DNA from: Flagellimonas pacifica
GTDB lineage: Bacteria; Bacteroidota; Bacteroidia; Flavobacteriales; Flavobacteriaceae
Length of the DNA stretch: 64,000 nucleotides
NCBI RefSeq assembly: GCF_900215465.1
Contig: NZ_OBEH01000002.1
Span: 244,850-308,849, forward strand
Reading direction: 5' to 3'
The position numbers were made by a program, and so were the translations under genes. This document shows, piece by piece, positions 1 to 9,471 of this stretch; position 1 is the first letter of the stretch; each line of letters begins with the position of its first letter. Below the pieces are notes generated by a model. The model searched no databases and was not told the origin of the DNA. It worked only from the letters and a program-made list of their open reading frames with translations.

Positions 1-1158
1 AACCTTAAAGCAAGGCTTAGCTGGGGTATTACAGGTAATCAGGCGGTAAGTCCATTCCAGACATGGTCCAGTGTTGAATCTGCTCCTGTTGTTTTGGGTG
101 GTGCTTTGGGTGTTGGTTTTGTGCCCGGCGCACCTGCTAATCCAGATCTAAAATGGGAGACCACCGAACAATATGACTTTGGATTGGATTTTGGACTACT
201 AAATAATAGGTTGCGCTTTACTTTTGACTACTACTACAAAAAGACTACTGATTTGTTGGCGCAGGTAAATCTGCCATCTTCAGTTGGATTTATCTCAATT
301 ACCCAAAACATTGGGGAAATGGAGAATAAAGGTTTGGAATTTAGTATTGATGCCAACGTGGTGAACAATGAAGATTTTAGCTGGGATTCTTCCTTTCAAC
401 TATCAAGAAACCGAAACAAGGTTTTAAAGCTTAGCAGAGGTGCAGATATTTTTCCAGGTAGAGTTACCAATCTGATTTCTGATTTCCACATTATAAGGGA
501 AGGACTTCCGATATCCACTTTCTACGGTTATGTAAATGACGGATATACTGATGAAGGGCAAAACCAATTCTTGGATATTGGTGGCTCAGATAGCGAAGGC
601 AATTTTGTGCCAGGTCCTGATGGAGAAATCAATGAGAATGATAGAAGGGTAATTGGCTCTCCTCATCCAGATTTCACCTTTGGTTTGGGTAATACTTTTA
701 CTTATAAGAACTTTTCATTGAATGTGTTTTTAGAAGGAGCACAAGGCTTTGATATTGTTTGGGGCAGGAAATTTATATTGAGAAACTCCTTTCAGAGAGG
801 TGCCAATCAATTAACAGAAGTATTGAATCGTTGGACACCTACAAATACGACCAACGCCTCTAGCCCGATAATTTCGCAAACCAATGATTTCAGAGGTTCT
901 TCTGAATTTGTGGAGGACGGTTCCTATATTAAGATTAGAACCATTAACCTGGCATATAACATCCCAACAGATAAGTTTTCATGGTTGAACAATGCGCAAG
1001 TGTACATTAATGCGCAAAATCTGTTCACATTCACTAATTATTCTGGATATGATCCAGAGGTTAGCGCGTTTGGAGACGGTGACTTGCGTTTAGGGGTGGA
1101 TAACAATGTTTACCCTAGCACTAAGGTCATCTCAATGGGATTAAGAGTAGGTATTTAA
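1..1158 (+). CDS. SusC/RagA-family TonB-dependent outer-membrane transporter (3' part)
   Basis: C-terminal part of a SusC-type TonB-dependent transporter, which imports oligosaccharides through the outer membrane with its SusD partner. The reading frame is open from base 1, so the start lies outside the window; about 385 codons are visible, and family members are usually near 1,000 residues. The visible part is the beta-barrel: alternating aromatic/polar strands and a last strand ending VISMGLRVGI, the usual type of barrel-insertion signal. A TTG at 94 is not the start, because coding sequence continues upstream of it. SusD follows after 18 bases. The substrate cannot be read from the barrel; the enzymes downstream suggest a mannan. 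Confidence 0.93.
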   Translation, partial: NLKARLSWGITGNQAVSPFQTWSSVESAPVVLGGALGVGFVPGAPANPDLKWETTEQYDFGLDFGLLNNRLRFTFDYYYKKTTDLLAQVNLPSSVGFISITQNIGEMENKGLEFSIDANVVNNEDFSWDSSFQLSRNRNKVLKLSRGADIFPGRVTNLISDFHIIREGLPISTFYGYVNDGYTDEGQNQFLDIGGSDSEGNFVPGPDGEINENDRRVIGSPHPDFTFGLGNTFTYKNFSLNVFLEGAQGFDIVWGRKFILRNSFQRGANQLTEVLNRWTPTNTTNASSPIISQTNDFRGSSEFVEDGSYIKIRTINLAYNIPTDKFSWLNNAQVYINAQNLFTFTNYSGYDPEVSAFGDGDLRLGVDNNVYPSTKVISMGLRVGI

Positions 1159-1176
1159 TTAAAAAAAATCAGAAAA

Positions 1177-2643
1177 ATGAAAACAAAATTTATTTTAATC
1201 TTTTTTGGGTTATCCTTGGTTTTCGCATCTTGTGAAGATGTGTATACTGAAGAACCAAGTGCATTTTTGGCACCTGAAGATTTAAATTCCGAAGGAGGGG
1301 CATTAGCCTTATTAAAAGGCGCGTATGCCGGACTACAGTTACGTAGCTATTATCAGCAGGATTTTTTAATGCAGGCAGAAGTGCGCAGTGAATATATGAT
1401 GGCTCGAGGAAGTTGGGCAGATGTTGGACGTTATGATCTGGTTGCAAGAAGTAGAAGTAGGATCAATGATGCATGGGATGACATGTACAATGCTGTCAAT
1501 AGAGCCAATACAGTGATTGCCACCGTACCGGATTTGGATATTGATGAGGCACTTAAAACGCAGTTTGTGGCCGAGGCGAAAGCATTAAGAGGGTTGCATT
1601 ATTTTAATATTGTACGTTCTTGGGGAGCTGTGCCCTTACGTTTAGAACCTTTGGAGAGCTTGGACAATATTGCCTTGGGCAAGTCTAACGTAGATGCAAT
1701 TTATGACCAGATAATCTTGGACCTAACAGATGCAATCAACTCCAATGCATTGCCCGCAACCTTTACTGGTGGTGACCAGGGCAGATTGGGTCTACATGCA
1801 GTTAAGGCAATTTTGGCCCATGTGCATTTAACACTGGGCAACTACGCAGAGAGCGCAGCTGTTTCAAAAGAAGTTATCGATTCTGGCGAATTTCAATTGG
1901 AGCCAGATTTGGCCACGGTATTTTCTCCAGAAGATGGGGCTACCCATTCCGGTGAAATGCTTTCTGTTGTTTGGGTAAGAGAAGGCAGCAGTGGTATGAG
2001 GTTGCTTAGCTTTATGCACAACTCAAGCTTGGGTTATTCATCTGCAGGGTGGAGAGTATTATTGGGCAATTTGGATGCTCCGGTCATAACTTCGCAATGG
2101 GATGATACAGATTTGAGAAAGAACTTCAGTCTATACAATACACCTGAAGAGGTGGCAGTATTATCTTCCAGTATTCCAATGTTGTTTAAAAAATACATCG
2201 ATAGCAATGGCGCCGGACAAAATGCTCATGGCAATAACCAATCTATATATCGATATGCGGATATATTGACCATGTATGCTTGGGCGGATGCTATGGCCAA
2301 TGGAACCCCGTCAGCGGATGCCTATGAAGCTCTGAACCAAGTTCGCCGTAGAGGATATGGGGTGGATATTACAACTCCAGATGCAGGTATAGACTATACG
2401 GGCCTAAGCCAAGACGAATTTATGGATGCTGTTTGGAACGAAAGAGCATGGGAATTTATTTTGGAAGGTAAGCGTTGGTATGATATGAAATTGATGCCAA
2501 AAGCCAAGGCTATTGGATTGATCAATGGTGCCAATCTAGGTGAATTCTTTGAAGACGATAAAGATTGGTTATATCCAATTCCACAACAAGAGATTGATAA
2601 TAACGATGAGTTGACCAATGCAGATCAGAACCCTGGGTACTAA
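1177..2643 (+). CDS. SusD/RagB-family glycan-binding surface lipoprotein
   Basis: Surface lipoprotein that caps the SusC channel and binds glycan. The N-terminus is a lipoprotein signal peptide with lipobox VFASC, so the lipidated Cys is residue 19. The helical TPR-like body of the family is visible (AEAKALRGLHYFNIVRSWG near residue 135), as is the C-terminal pattern of the RagB/SusD domain (VWNERAWEFILEGKRWYDM) and the usual ending YPIPQQEIDNN. At 488 residues it has normal family length. It is co-transcribed with the SusC fragment and is followed by a strong hairpin terminator, so the pair forms its own transcription unit. Confidence 0.96.
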   Translation: MKTKFILIFFGLSLVFASCEDVYTEEPSAFLAPEDLNSEGGALALLKGAYAGLQLRSYYQQDFLMQAEVRSEYMMARGSWADVGRYDLVARSRSRINDAWDDMYNAVNRANTVIATVPDLDIDEALKTQFVAEAKALRGLHYFNIVRSWGAVPLRLEPLESLDNIALGKSNVDAIYDQIILDLTDAINSNALPATFTGGDQGRLGLHAVKAILAHVHLTLGNYAESAAVSKEVIDSGEFQLEPDLATVFSPEDGATHSGEMLSVVWVREGSSGMRLLSFMHNSSLGYSSAGWRVLLGNLDAPVITSQWDDTDLRKNFSLYNTPEEVAVLSSSIPMLFKKYIDSNGAGQNAHGNNQSIYRYADILTMYAWADAMANGTPSADAYEALNQVRRRGYGVDITTPDAGIDYTGLSQDEFMDAVWNERAWEFILEGKRWYDMKLMPKAKAIGLINGANLGEFFEDDKDWLYPIPQQEIDNNDELTNADQNPGY

Positions 2644-2680
2644 AATTTAGTTTGAGTTAGTTTAGTTTAATTCATGTGAA

Positions 2681-2712
2681 AACGACCCGGCATAAAAACT
2701 GGGTTGTTTTTT
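2681..2712 (+). terminator. Rho-independent terminator after the susCD pair
   Basis: A 10-pair stem is formed by AACGACCCGG (2681-2690) and CTGGGTTGTT (2699-2708), with two G-U pairs and an 8-base loop, followed by a T run. It lies 38 bases after the SusD stop and before the sulfatase operon. Confidence 0.85.
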
Positions 2713-2784
2713 CTGTTTTCTTTTGAAATAGGACAATTCAGCATATCAACTATCTGTGTAACCCAAAGTTCTCATATATTGAAT

Positions 2785-2802
2785 AAGTATTTAAAAATAC
2801 TT
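2785..2802. promoter_or_regulatory. 18-bp perfect palindrome upstream of the sulfatase/mannan operon
   Basis: AAGTATTT-AA-AAATACTT is a perfect 18-base palindrome, 23 bases before the sulfatase ATG and after the susD terminator. Its position fits an operator or core-promoter element of the downstream operon. The binding protein is unknown, and AT-rich palindromes of this type can also occur by chance. Confidence 0.4.
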
Positions 2803-2824
2803 TTCATCAAAAACGAAACATAAT

Positions 2825-4393
2825 ATGGAAGAAAAAATGAAAAAGAGTACTACTTTGAATATTCTTATTCTTTGCATGGTTGCTGTTTGCGGACTATATG
2901 GGCAGGAAGAAAATAGACCCAATATCATTTTTATAATGTCCGACGATCACGCGTCGCATGCCATAAGTGCTTACGGTGGCATTTACAAAGATGTGGCTCC
3001 AACGCCAAACATAGACAGATTGGCAAAAGAGGGCATGCTCTTTAACAATGCATTTTGCACCAATAGTATTTGTGGCCCCAGTAGGGCGTCTATTTTAACC
3101 GGAAAGTACAGCCATCAAAATGGATTTTATAAAAACGAGGGAGGAGATCCTTTTGATGGAAGCCAAGAAACATTTCCAAAAACCTTGCAAAAAGAGGGGT
3201 ATACCACTGCTATTATTGGCAAATGGCATTTGTGGAGTGAACCTACAGGGTTTGACTATTTTAAATACCATACCCTAAATGGAGAACAGGGAAGCTATTG
3301 GAATCCTGTATACAATGACAATGGGGAATATGTGCAGGAGGAAGGATATGCAACTAACCTAACAGGTGATTTTGCTTTGGATTGGCTTAAAAATAAGCGG
3401 GACAGATCCAAACCGTTCATGCTCATGTTCCAGTTTAAGGCCCCTCACAGACCATGGTACCCAGATGGTAAATACGAAAAATTGTTTGATGGGGTGGAAA
3501 TGCCTTATCCGGAAACTTTCAATGATGACTACTCCACCAGGAAACTAACCGCTGGGAAGACCATGATGACCATTGAAAACCATTTGACCAACAAAGATCT
3601 TAAACTGCCTCGCCCATCAGGGATGTTGGATGAGGAATTTAAAAAATGGCAACGGTTGGGCGACAAGGGAGAGCATGTTTCACCTTCCGATACCTTAAAA
3701 GGGATGGATTTAAAGAAATGGAAATACCAACGCTATATAAAAGATTATCTGGCATGCATTAGGTCTGTGGATGATAATATTGGAAGGCTTTTAGAGTATT
3801 TGGATGAAAGTGGATTGGGAGAAAATACTATAGTGATCTACACTGCAGATCAAGGTTTTTATTTGGGTGATCATGGATGGTACGACAAACGATTCATGTA
3901 TGAACAATCCTTGAGAATGCCGTTCATTGCCAGATACCCCAAAAAGATAAAGACAGGACAAAAAAGCAATGCTACAATTTTAAATGTTGATTTCGCCCCA
4001 ACCATTTTGGATATGGCCGGAGTTACACCTTCCAAGAACATTCAGGGGAAGAGCTTTGTTCCCTTGCTAACAAGTGAGTCAGAAGAAGATTTTAGGGAAG
4101 AAATGTACTATCACTATTATGAGTATCCCAAATGGCATAATGTACAACCACATTACGGCATTAGGACAAATAGGTACAAATTAATTCACTACTACTATAA
4201 TATTGATGTCTGGGAACTCTACGATTTGGAAAAAGACCCCAACGAAATGAAGAATATATATGGTGCCGAAGGAACCAAATCGCTCGTACGAAAATTAAAA
4301 AAGAGGTTAAAAGCACTTCAAAAGGAATATGGGGATAATATTTCATTATCTGAAATGAGAGAAGTTACCGATAGAGGAAGGGTAGAATACTAA
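2825..4393 (+). CDS. Secreted S1-family sulfatase (formylglycine-dependent)
   Basis: Arylsulfatase-type hydrolase that removes sulfate esters from a polysaccharide. The FGly motif CGPSR (residues 83-87) carries the Cys that would be oxidised to formylglycine, and the metal-binding pair DD sits at 40-41 (IMSDDH). Other S1 hallmarks are GKWHLW and TADQGFYLGDHGW. A signal peptide runs to about residue 26 (CGLYGQ), giving a periplasmic or secreted enzyme. Translation may start at ATG 2825 or at ATG 2837 (MKKSTTL), which gives a more typical signal peptide. The gene leads the operon holding GH130, epimerase and mannanase, so its substrate is probably a sulfated mannan-type glycan (inference). The sulfatase subfamily cannot be assigned by eye. 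Confidence 0.93.
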   Translation: MEEKMKKSTTLNILILCMVAVCGLYGQEENRPNIIFIMSDDHASHAISAYGGIYKDVAPTPNIDRLAKEGMLFNNAFCTNSICGPSRASILTGKYSHQNGFYKNEGGDPFDGSQETFPKTLQKEGYTTAIIGKWHLWSEPTGFDYFKYHTLNGEQGSYWNPVYNDNGEYVQEEGYATNLTGDFALDWLKNKRDRSKPFMLMFQFKAPHRPWYPDGKYEKLFDGVEMPYPETFNDDYSTRKLTAGKTMMTIENHLTNKDLKLPRPSGMLDEEFKKWQRLGDKGEHVSPSDTLKGMDLKKWKYQRYIKDYLACIRSVDDNIGRLLEYLDESGLGENTIVIYTADQGFYLGDHGWYDKRFMYEQSLRMPFIARYPKKIKTGQKSNATILNVDFAPTILDMAGVTPSKNIQGKSFVPLLTSESEEDFREEMYYHYYEYPKWHNVQPHYGIRTNRYKLIHYYYNIDVWELYDLEKDPNEMKNIYGAEGTKSLVRKLKKRLKALQKEYGDNISLSEMREVTDRGRVEY

Positions 4394-4407
4394 AAGAAAC
4401 TAAAAAT

Positions 4408-5190
4408 ATGATGCGACAGCTTTTAATAATGTTATTGGCAACCTGTTTGTTGGCTTGTACTTCAAAAAATAACGAACCCCAACCAACCGTGTTTTGGGAT
4501 TTTAGTACCAACAACTCATTGGAAAGCACAGGGAAGGCCAGTTATAAATTAATCAAGGGAAATGACTTGGTATCGTTTAAAAAAGATGAAACCACAGACT
4601 ACCTGAATATAGAAGAGGGAGGCTATCTCTACATCCCAAGAAAAGATTGTCCCGCCTTAAATTTTCATGGGGAAAATTCCAAGTTCACCATAGTGGCAAA
4701 GATAAATCGACGTGAAAAATCTTACGAACAATGCGAAGCCATTGCAGGGATGTGGAACGAAACCCGTAAAAAAAGACAATACTATCTATTCCTGAATCTG
4801 CTACAAAAAGAAAGTGGGGATCAGGTATGTGGTCATATTTCGGATGTAGGAGGTCCCACGCCGGGTCATAAATGGGCTAGGGATGCTTCAATAGGGCAAA
4901 CATCCATTGCATATGGAGAATGGGTTACGGTAGCATTCAGTTTTGATGGCCAGTATGCCAAATCCTATTTAAATGGAAAGTTGGATGTAAGGGAAGGACT
5001 TAATCCGTACAAATTTGAACATCAACTTTTTGATGGTGGGGAAGATGGTTCTGATTTCACTGTGGGAGCCGTAGATCGTTTAGGGGAAATCGGAAATTTT
5101 TTTGTTGGTGGAATCGCAAAACTGGCTGTTTATGATAAGGCTTTGTCTGAAGATGAAATAGCGGAGATGACCAAAGAGTTAAACCATTAA
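4408..5190 (+). CDS. LamG/concanavalin A-like lectin-domain lipoprotein
   Basis: A lipoprotein of 260 residues with a lipobox near residue 17 (LLAC). The rest reads as one jelly-roll domain of the LamG/Laminin_G_3 type: WDFS near the start, FTIVAKIN, YGEWVTVAFSFDGQYAKSYLNGKLD and the ending FFVGGIAKLAVYDKALSEDEI, which is the classic terminal motif of these domains. Such proteins bind glycan at the cell surface. It has no recognised catalytic residues, so a binding role is likely, although small glycosidases and lyases share the fold. It sits 14 bases after the sulfatase and 22 bases before GH130. Confidence 0.8.
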   Translation: MMRQLLIMLLATCLLACTSKNNEPQPTVFWDFSTNNSLESTGKASYKLIKGNDLVSFKKDETTDYLNIEEGGYLYIPRKDCPALNFHGENSKFTIVAKINRREKSYEQCEAIAGMWNETRKKRQYYLFLNLLQKESGDQVCGHISDVGGPTPGHKWARDASIGQTSIAYGEWVTVAFSFDGQYAKSYLNGKLDVREGLNPYKFEHQLFDGGEDGSDFTVGAVDRLGEIGNFFVGGIAKLAVYDKALSEDEIAEMTKELNH

Positions 5191-5212
5191 ACATATATAA
5201 CCATTAATATCA

Positions 5213-6382
5213 ATGAGTAAAAAAAGGTTGATTGCATTAAAAAATGCACATAACAAAACTATAACCCAAAAAAACCAAAAAGAAGGATTGTCCAATGGCA
5301 TTTATGAACGATATCAAAATCCCATTCTGACCCCAAGCCATGTTCCGTTGGAATGGAAATACGATTTGGACAGTTCATCCAATAAATTCATGATGCAACG
5401 CATTGGCGTAAATGCGGTTTTTAATGCTGGTGCAATAAAATGGAACGATAAATATATTGTAGTGGCCAGAGTCGAGGGCTGGGACCGAAAATCTTTCTTT
5501 GCTGTTGCTGAAAGCCCAAATGGAGTCGACAATTTTACGTTTTGGAAAAATCCCATTACCCTTCCACAAACAGAAAACCCTGATGTCAATGTCTATGACA
5601 TGCGGTTGACACAACATGAAGACGGATGGATTTACGGTGTTTTTTGTACGGAAAGAAAAGACCCGAATGCTCCAGAAGGAGATACAAGTACTGCTATATC
5701 CGGAGCGGGAATCGTAAGGACAAAAAATTTGGTGGACTGGGAACGGTTGCCAGATTTGATCTCAAATGCGGGACAACAACGCAATGTGGTACTGCATCCA
5801 GAATTTGTTGGTGGAAAATATGCAATTTACACCAGACCGCAAGATGGTTTTATTGAAGTAGGTGGTGGCGGAGGCATTGGTCTTGGGTTTGTAGATAGTA
5901 TGGAAAACCCAATAGTTAAAGAAGAAACCATCATAAACAACAAGGAGTACCATACCATATACGAGTTAAAGAACGGTCTGGGACCTGCTCCAATAAAAAC
6001 CAGTGAAGGTTGGCTGCATATGGCCCATGGAGTGCGCAATACAGCAGCAGGTCTTCGGTATACCCTTTATGTTTTCATGACCAGCCTAGACGATGTTTCC
6101 AAGGTTACCCATATCCCTGGAGGCTATTTCATGGCACCAATGGGGGAAGAACGCATTGGGGATGTATCCAACGTTTTGTTTTCAAATGGTTGGATTTTGG
6201 ACGATGATGGTGCGGTATACATTTATTATGCATCTTCAGATACCCGTATGCATGTCGCTACTTCAACTTTAGATTGTCTTGTAGATTATGCCATAAACAC
6301 CCCGCCAGATGGGTTTAGATCTGAAAAATCGGTTGAAGCAATCAACGCTTTGATATTAAAAAATTCAAAAATTACCCAGTGA
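5213..6382 (+). CDS. GH130 4-O-beta-D-mannosyl-D-glucose phosphorylase
   Basis: Cytoplasmic inverting phosphorylase that splits beta-1,4-mannosyl-glucose with phosphate into mannose-1-phosphate and glucose. The 389-residue sequence has no signal peptide and closely follows the mannosyl-glucose phosphorylase subgroup as I remember it: RIGVNAVFNAGAI, NVYDMRLTQHEDGW with the general acid at about D129, QQRNVVLHPEF, HGVRNTAAGLRYTLY and YYASSDTRMHVATST. The next gene is the epimerase that makes its substrate and overlaps this gene's end by 4 bases, which is the established gene pairing for bacterial mannobiose catabolism. Other GH130 members act on mannosyl-mannose or mannosyl-GlcNAc; the context favours mannosyl-glucose. 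Confidence 0.93.
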   Translation: MSKKRLIALKNAHNKTITQKNQKEGLSNGIYERYQNPILTPSHVPLEWKYDLDSSSNKFMMQRIGVNAVFNAGAIKWNDKYIVVARVEGWDRKSFFAVAESPNGVDNFTFWKNPITLPQTENPDVNVYDMRLTQHEDGWIYGVFCTERKDPNAPEGDTSTAISGAGIVRTKNLVDWERLPDLISNAGQQRNVVLHPEFVGGKYAIYTRPQDGFIEVGGGGGIGLGFVDSMENPIVKEETIINNKEYHTIYELKNGLGPAPIKTSEGWLHMAHGVRNTAAGLRYTLYVFMTSLDDVSKVTHIPGGYFMAPMGEERIGDVSNVLFSNGWILDDDGAVYIYYASSDTRMHVATSTLDCLVDYAINTPPDGFRSEKSVEAINALILKNSKITQ

Positions 6383-7599
6383 AAGACCAATTTAGCATGT
6401 TGAAGGACGAGCTGGATTATACCGTTCAGCAGAACATATTGGAATATTGGGTAAACAATTCTATCGATGTTGAGCATGGAGGGTTTGTTGGGCAGGTCGA
6501 TTATCGAAATATTAAAAACATGCGTTCCAACAAAGGCATTGTTTTGAATTCCAGAATATTGTGGACATTTTCTCTAGCCTATAAAAAACTAAAGAAGGAA
6601 GACTTTCGTGTATTGGCAGATAGAGCATACGATTATGTCAATGAAAATTTTATTGACAAGAATGAAGGCGGAGTATATTGGGAGTTGAACTATCTTGGTA
6701 AGCCCATCAACAAAAAAAAGCAAATCTACGCTCAGGCGTTCACCATTTATGCTTTTACCGAGTACTATAAAATTTCCAAGAACAAGCATGCTTTGCAAAG
6801 GGCCATGGAGTTGTTCCATCTTATTGAAGATAAAAGTTTCGATAAGGTGAACAAAGGATACATAGAAGCTTTTTCAGAGGATTGGTCGACTTTAAAAGAT
6901 ATGCGATTGAGCACCAAAGATGCCAATCAAGAAAAGACAATGAACACCCATCTCCATATTTTGGAAGCCTATACGAATTTGTACAGTGTATGGCCAGATG
7001 ATTTTTTAAGGGAACAACAGGTAAACCTAATCAAGCTTTTTTTGGATAAGTTTATCAATGCCGAAGACCACCTAAATCTTTTCTTTACCAACACATGGGA
7101 AAACCAAAGCTCAATTATTTCATACGGACACGATATTGAGTGTGCCTGGCTGTTAACGGAGGCTGCAGAAATGATAGAACACCCAGAGCTCATAAAAAAG
7201 ACACATGAAGTTTCTGTCCGAATTGCCCAAAAGTTCATTGCCGAAGCTATAGATAAGGATGGTGGAATTATAAATGAACGTGATACGGAAAATGGGCATG
7301 TGGATAATGAAAAACATTGGTGGCAGCATGCGGAAGCACTTGTAGGTTTAATGAATGCGCATACGATTTCGCAAGATGAAAACTTTGTTCCCCATATTTT
7401 CAGTATATGGGAATTCATTAAAAAGAACTTGATAGACCATCAAAACGGGGAGTGGTTTTGGATGGCAAAAACCGAAAACATTTCTGAAAACCCCCAAGAA
7501 AAGATTGGATTTTGGAAATGCCCTTATCACAACTCAAGAGCCTGTTTTGAAATGATGGACAGGATTGAGGCATTGAATATTCCCCAGCTCAAAAAATAA
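6379..7599 (+). CDS. Cellobiose 2-epimerase (AGE family)
   Basis: Epimerises the reducing-end sugar of beta-1,4 disaccharides at C2; in mannan pathways it turns mannobiose into mannosyl-glucose for the adjacent phosphorylase. The alpha6/alpha6-barrel motifs of the AGE superfamily are clear: EHGGFVGQVDY, SYGHDIECAWLLTEAAE with His251, KHWWQHAEALVG and CPYHNSRACFEMMDR with His384; these two His fit the family's catalytic bases. The 406-residue length is normal and there is no signal peptide. The GTG start at 6379 overlaps the GH130 stop in a GTGA arrangement, so translation is probably coupled. Confidence 0.92.
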   Translation: MKDQFSMLKDELDYTVQQNILEYWVNNSIDVEHGGFVGQVDYRNIKNMRSNKGIVLNSRILWTFSLAYKKLKKEDFRVLADRAYDYVNENFIDKNEGGVYWELNYLGKPINKKKQIYAQAFTIYAFTEYYKISKNKHALQRAMELFHLIEDKSFDKVNKGYIEAFSEDWSTLKDMRLSTKDANQEKTMNTHLHILEAYTNLYSVWPDDFLREQQVNLIKLFLDKFINAEDHLNLFFTNTWENQSSIISYGHDIECAWLLTEAAEMIEHPELIKKTHEVSVRIAQKFIAEAIDKDGGIINERDTENGHVDNEKHWWQHAEALVGLMNAHTISQDENFVPHIFSIWEFIKKNLIDHQNGEWFWMAKTENISENPQEKIGFWKCPYHNSRACFEMMDRIEALNIPQLKK

Positions 7600-7616
7600 T
7601 AGACAATCAAAAGAAA

Positions 7617-9443
7617 ATGAAGAAAATAACCCTTTTAATTATTACAGCCTTAATTTCCATGCAATGGGGATGGTCCCAAAATGGGATTGAAAACTTTATC
7701 ACCGTAAAAGGAAACAAATTAATGGATGGAGATAGAGAATTTCGCTTTGTTTCATTTAATGTGCCCACGCTAAACTATAACGAAGACGAGTTTGCCTTTA
7801 CGGAAAAACAGCCCTACAGCTTGCCGGATGAATATGAGATTCGAGATATTTTTGAAACCGTAAGACAATTAGGGGGTAGGGTAATCCGAATGTATACCAT
7901 TCCCGTGCAGTTGGAAAATGAATCTCCGGATACACCTACCTACGTAAAAGGCCCGGGAGAGTTTGTAGAGGAATCTTTCCAGACCATGGATTTGGTGTTG
8001 AAATTGGCCAACGAATACAACATTAGAATTATATTCTCCACCCTTAACAACTTTAGATGGATGGGCGGTGCGCCACAATATGCTGGATTCCGAGGAAAAA
8101 CTGTAAAAGAGTTTTACACCGATAAGCAGCTTATCAAAGATTATAAGAAAACCTTAAAACATGTTATTAACAGGGTAAACACTTTAACCGGAGTGGCCTA
8201 TAAAGATGATAAGGCCATTCTATGCTGGGAAACCGGAAACGAATTGGAATCCACCCCTGAATGGACGGCCATGATAGCCAAGTACATTAAAAAAATGGAC
8301 AAAAACCATTTGATCATGGACGGATTCTTTGCCTTTGACGATGTTCCGGTAAGGAAAAGTGCGGTTGAAGACCCTAACATTGACATCATCAACTCCCATC
8401 ATTATGAATTGGATGCGAAGGACTTTAGCAAGCACGTAAAAAAGAACATTGAAATTGTTGATGGCAAAAAACCATATATAATAGGGGAATATGGTTTTGT
8501 GAGCACCACGGCCATGGAAAAGTGCATCAATGATGTTATTGAATCGGATGTTGTGGGAATTTTGATTTGGGGATTACGAGGTCATCGCTCCGAAGGAGGG
8601 TTCTACTGGCATTCAGAACCTTTGGGGTATGGTCGGTATAAATCTTACCATTGGCCAGGGTTTGATAGCGGAACCGAATATGATGAAAAGAATCTCTTTG
8701 CAATGATGCGCAAAAAAGCATCCGAAATATCTGGATTGGAAGCTCCGCAACTTGCGGCACCTGCCACTCCAGAACTGTTGCCTATTGACCATACTTCCGC
8801 TATCACATGGAAAGGTTCAACCGGAGCCACGGGCTATGATGTTTATCGTGCAGAAGGTGAGGATGAACTATTTGTTCAAGTCGGTTTTAATGTTTCTGAT
8901 GCAGCCAATCAATATGTCCCACATTTTGAGGATAATACCGTACAACTTGGAAAATCATACTATTATAAAATTAAGGCTATAAATAAACATGGGGCGTCTG
9001 GGTTTTCAAATACAGTTGGGCCTGTACTAGCAGAAACTTTTGCCTTGATTGATAACATGAACAACTTTGGTAAAGTTTTCTTTTCCAGTGAAAGTGTAAC
9101 CTTAGAATCGAGCAATGACCGAATCTTCAAAGAAGATATGTACCGTTTTAAAGGAAACTCTGGTGATGAAATGATTTATTATGTTCCAGGTAATCTAAAA
9201 AAGGTCAAAATATATAGTTTTTCACAAGGAACTGAGGGTAATTTAACCCTTTCAATAGCCGCTGATAATAATGCGTATCAAAATCAATCTGTGAGTCCAA
9301 CCAACTATAACAATGGAAAAGGAGATTATGGATATTGGATACCAATTCTATACGATGTTGAGGTGGTCAATGAGGCGAGCTATCTAAAAATCAAATTTTC
9401 AAAAGAGACCCAGATCAGTAGGGTTGAATTGTTTTACCAATAA
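7617..9443 (+). CDS. Secreted GH5-type endo-beta-mannanase with FN3 domain
   Basis: Clan GH-A glycosidase of the GH5 type, most likely an endo-beta-1,4-mannanase. A signal peptide ends near residue 21 (WGWSQ). The catalytic barrel spans about 25-370: the acid/base is E209 in CWETGNELES and the nucleophile is E291 in IIGEYGF. Residues of about 375-470 form a fibronectin type III module (ITWKGSTGATGYDVYRAEG), followed by a C-terminal beta-rich domain of about 130 residues that may bind carbohydrate. It lies in the operon with mannosyl-glucose phosphorylase and epimerase, which need mannobiose as input. The GH5 subfamily, and therefore mannanase versus another beta-glycanase, is inferred from context. 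Confidence 0.85.
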   Translation: MKKITLLIITALISMQWGWSQNGIENFITVKGNKLMDGDREFRFVSFNVPTLNYNEDEFAFTEKQPYSLPDEYEIRDIFETVRQLGGRVIRMYTIPVQLENESPDTPTYVKGPGEFVEESFQTMDLVLKLANEYNIRIIFSTLNNFRWMGGAPQYAGFRGKTVKEFYTDKQLIKDYKKTLKHVINRVNTLTGVAYKDDKAILCWETGNELESTPEWTAMIAKYIKKMDKNHLIMDGFFAFDDVPVRKSAVEDPNIDIINSHHYELDAKDFSKHVKKNIEIVDGKKPYIIGEYGFVSTTAMEKCINDVIESDVVGILIWGLRGHRSEGGFYWHSEPLGYGRYKSYHWPGFDSGTEYDEKNLFAMMRKKASEISGLEAPQLAAPATPELLPIDHTSAITWKGSTGATGYDVYRAEGEDELFVQVGFNVSDAANQYVPHFEDNTVQLGKSYYYKIKAINKHGASGFSNTVGPVLAETFALIDNMNNFGKVFFSSESVTLESSNDRIFKEDMYRFKGNSGDEMIYYVPGNLKKVKIYSFSQGTEGNLTLSIAADNNAYQNQSVSPTNYNNGKGDYGYWIPILYDVEVVNEASYLKIKFSKETQISRVELFYQ

Positions 9444-9471
9444 GAATCGGTAACCATTAAACAAATACCTC

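Noticed and set aside
6969..7418. 149-codon open frame on the minus strand inside the cellobiose 2-epimerase gene
   Set aside because: It lies fully antisense to a gene with clear catalytic motifs and has no recognisable domain; a shadow frame.
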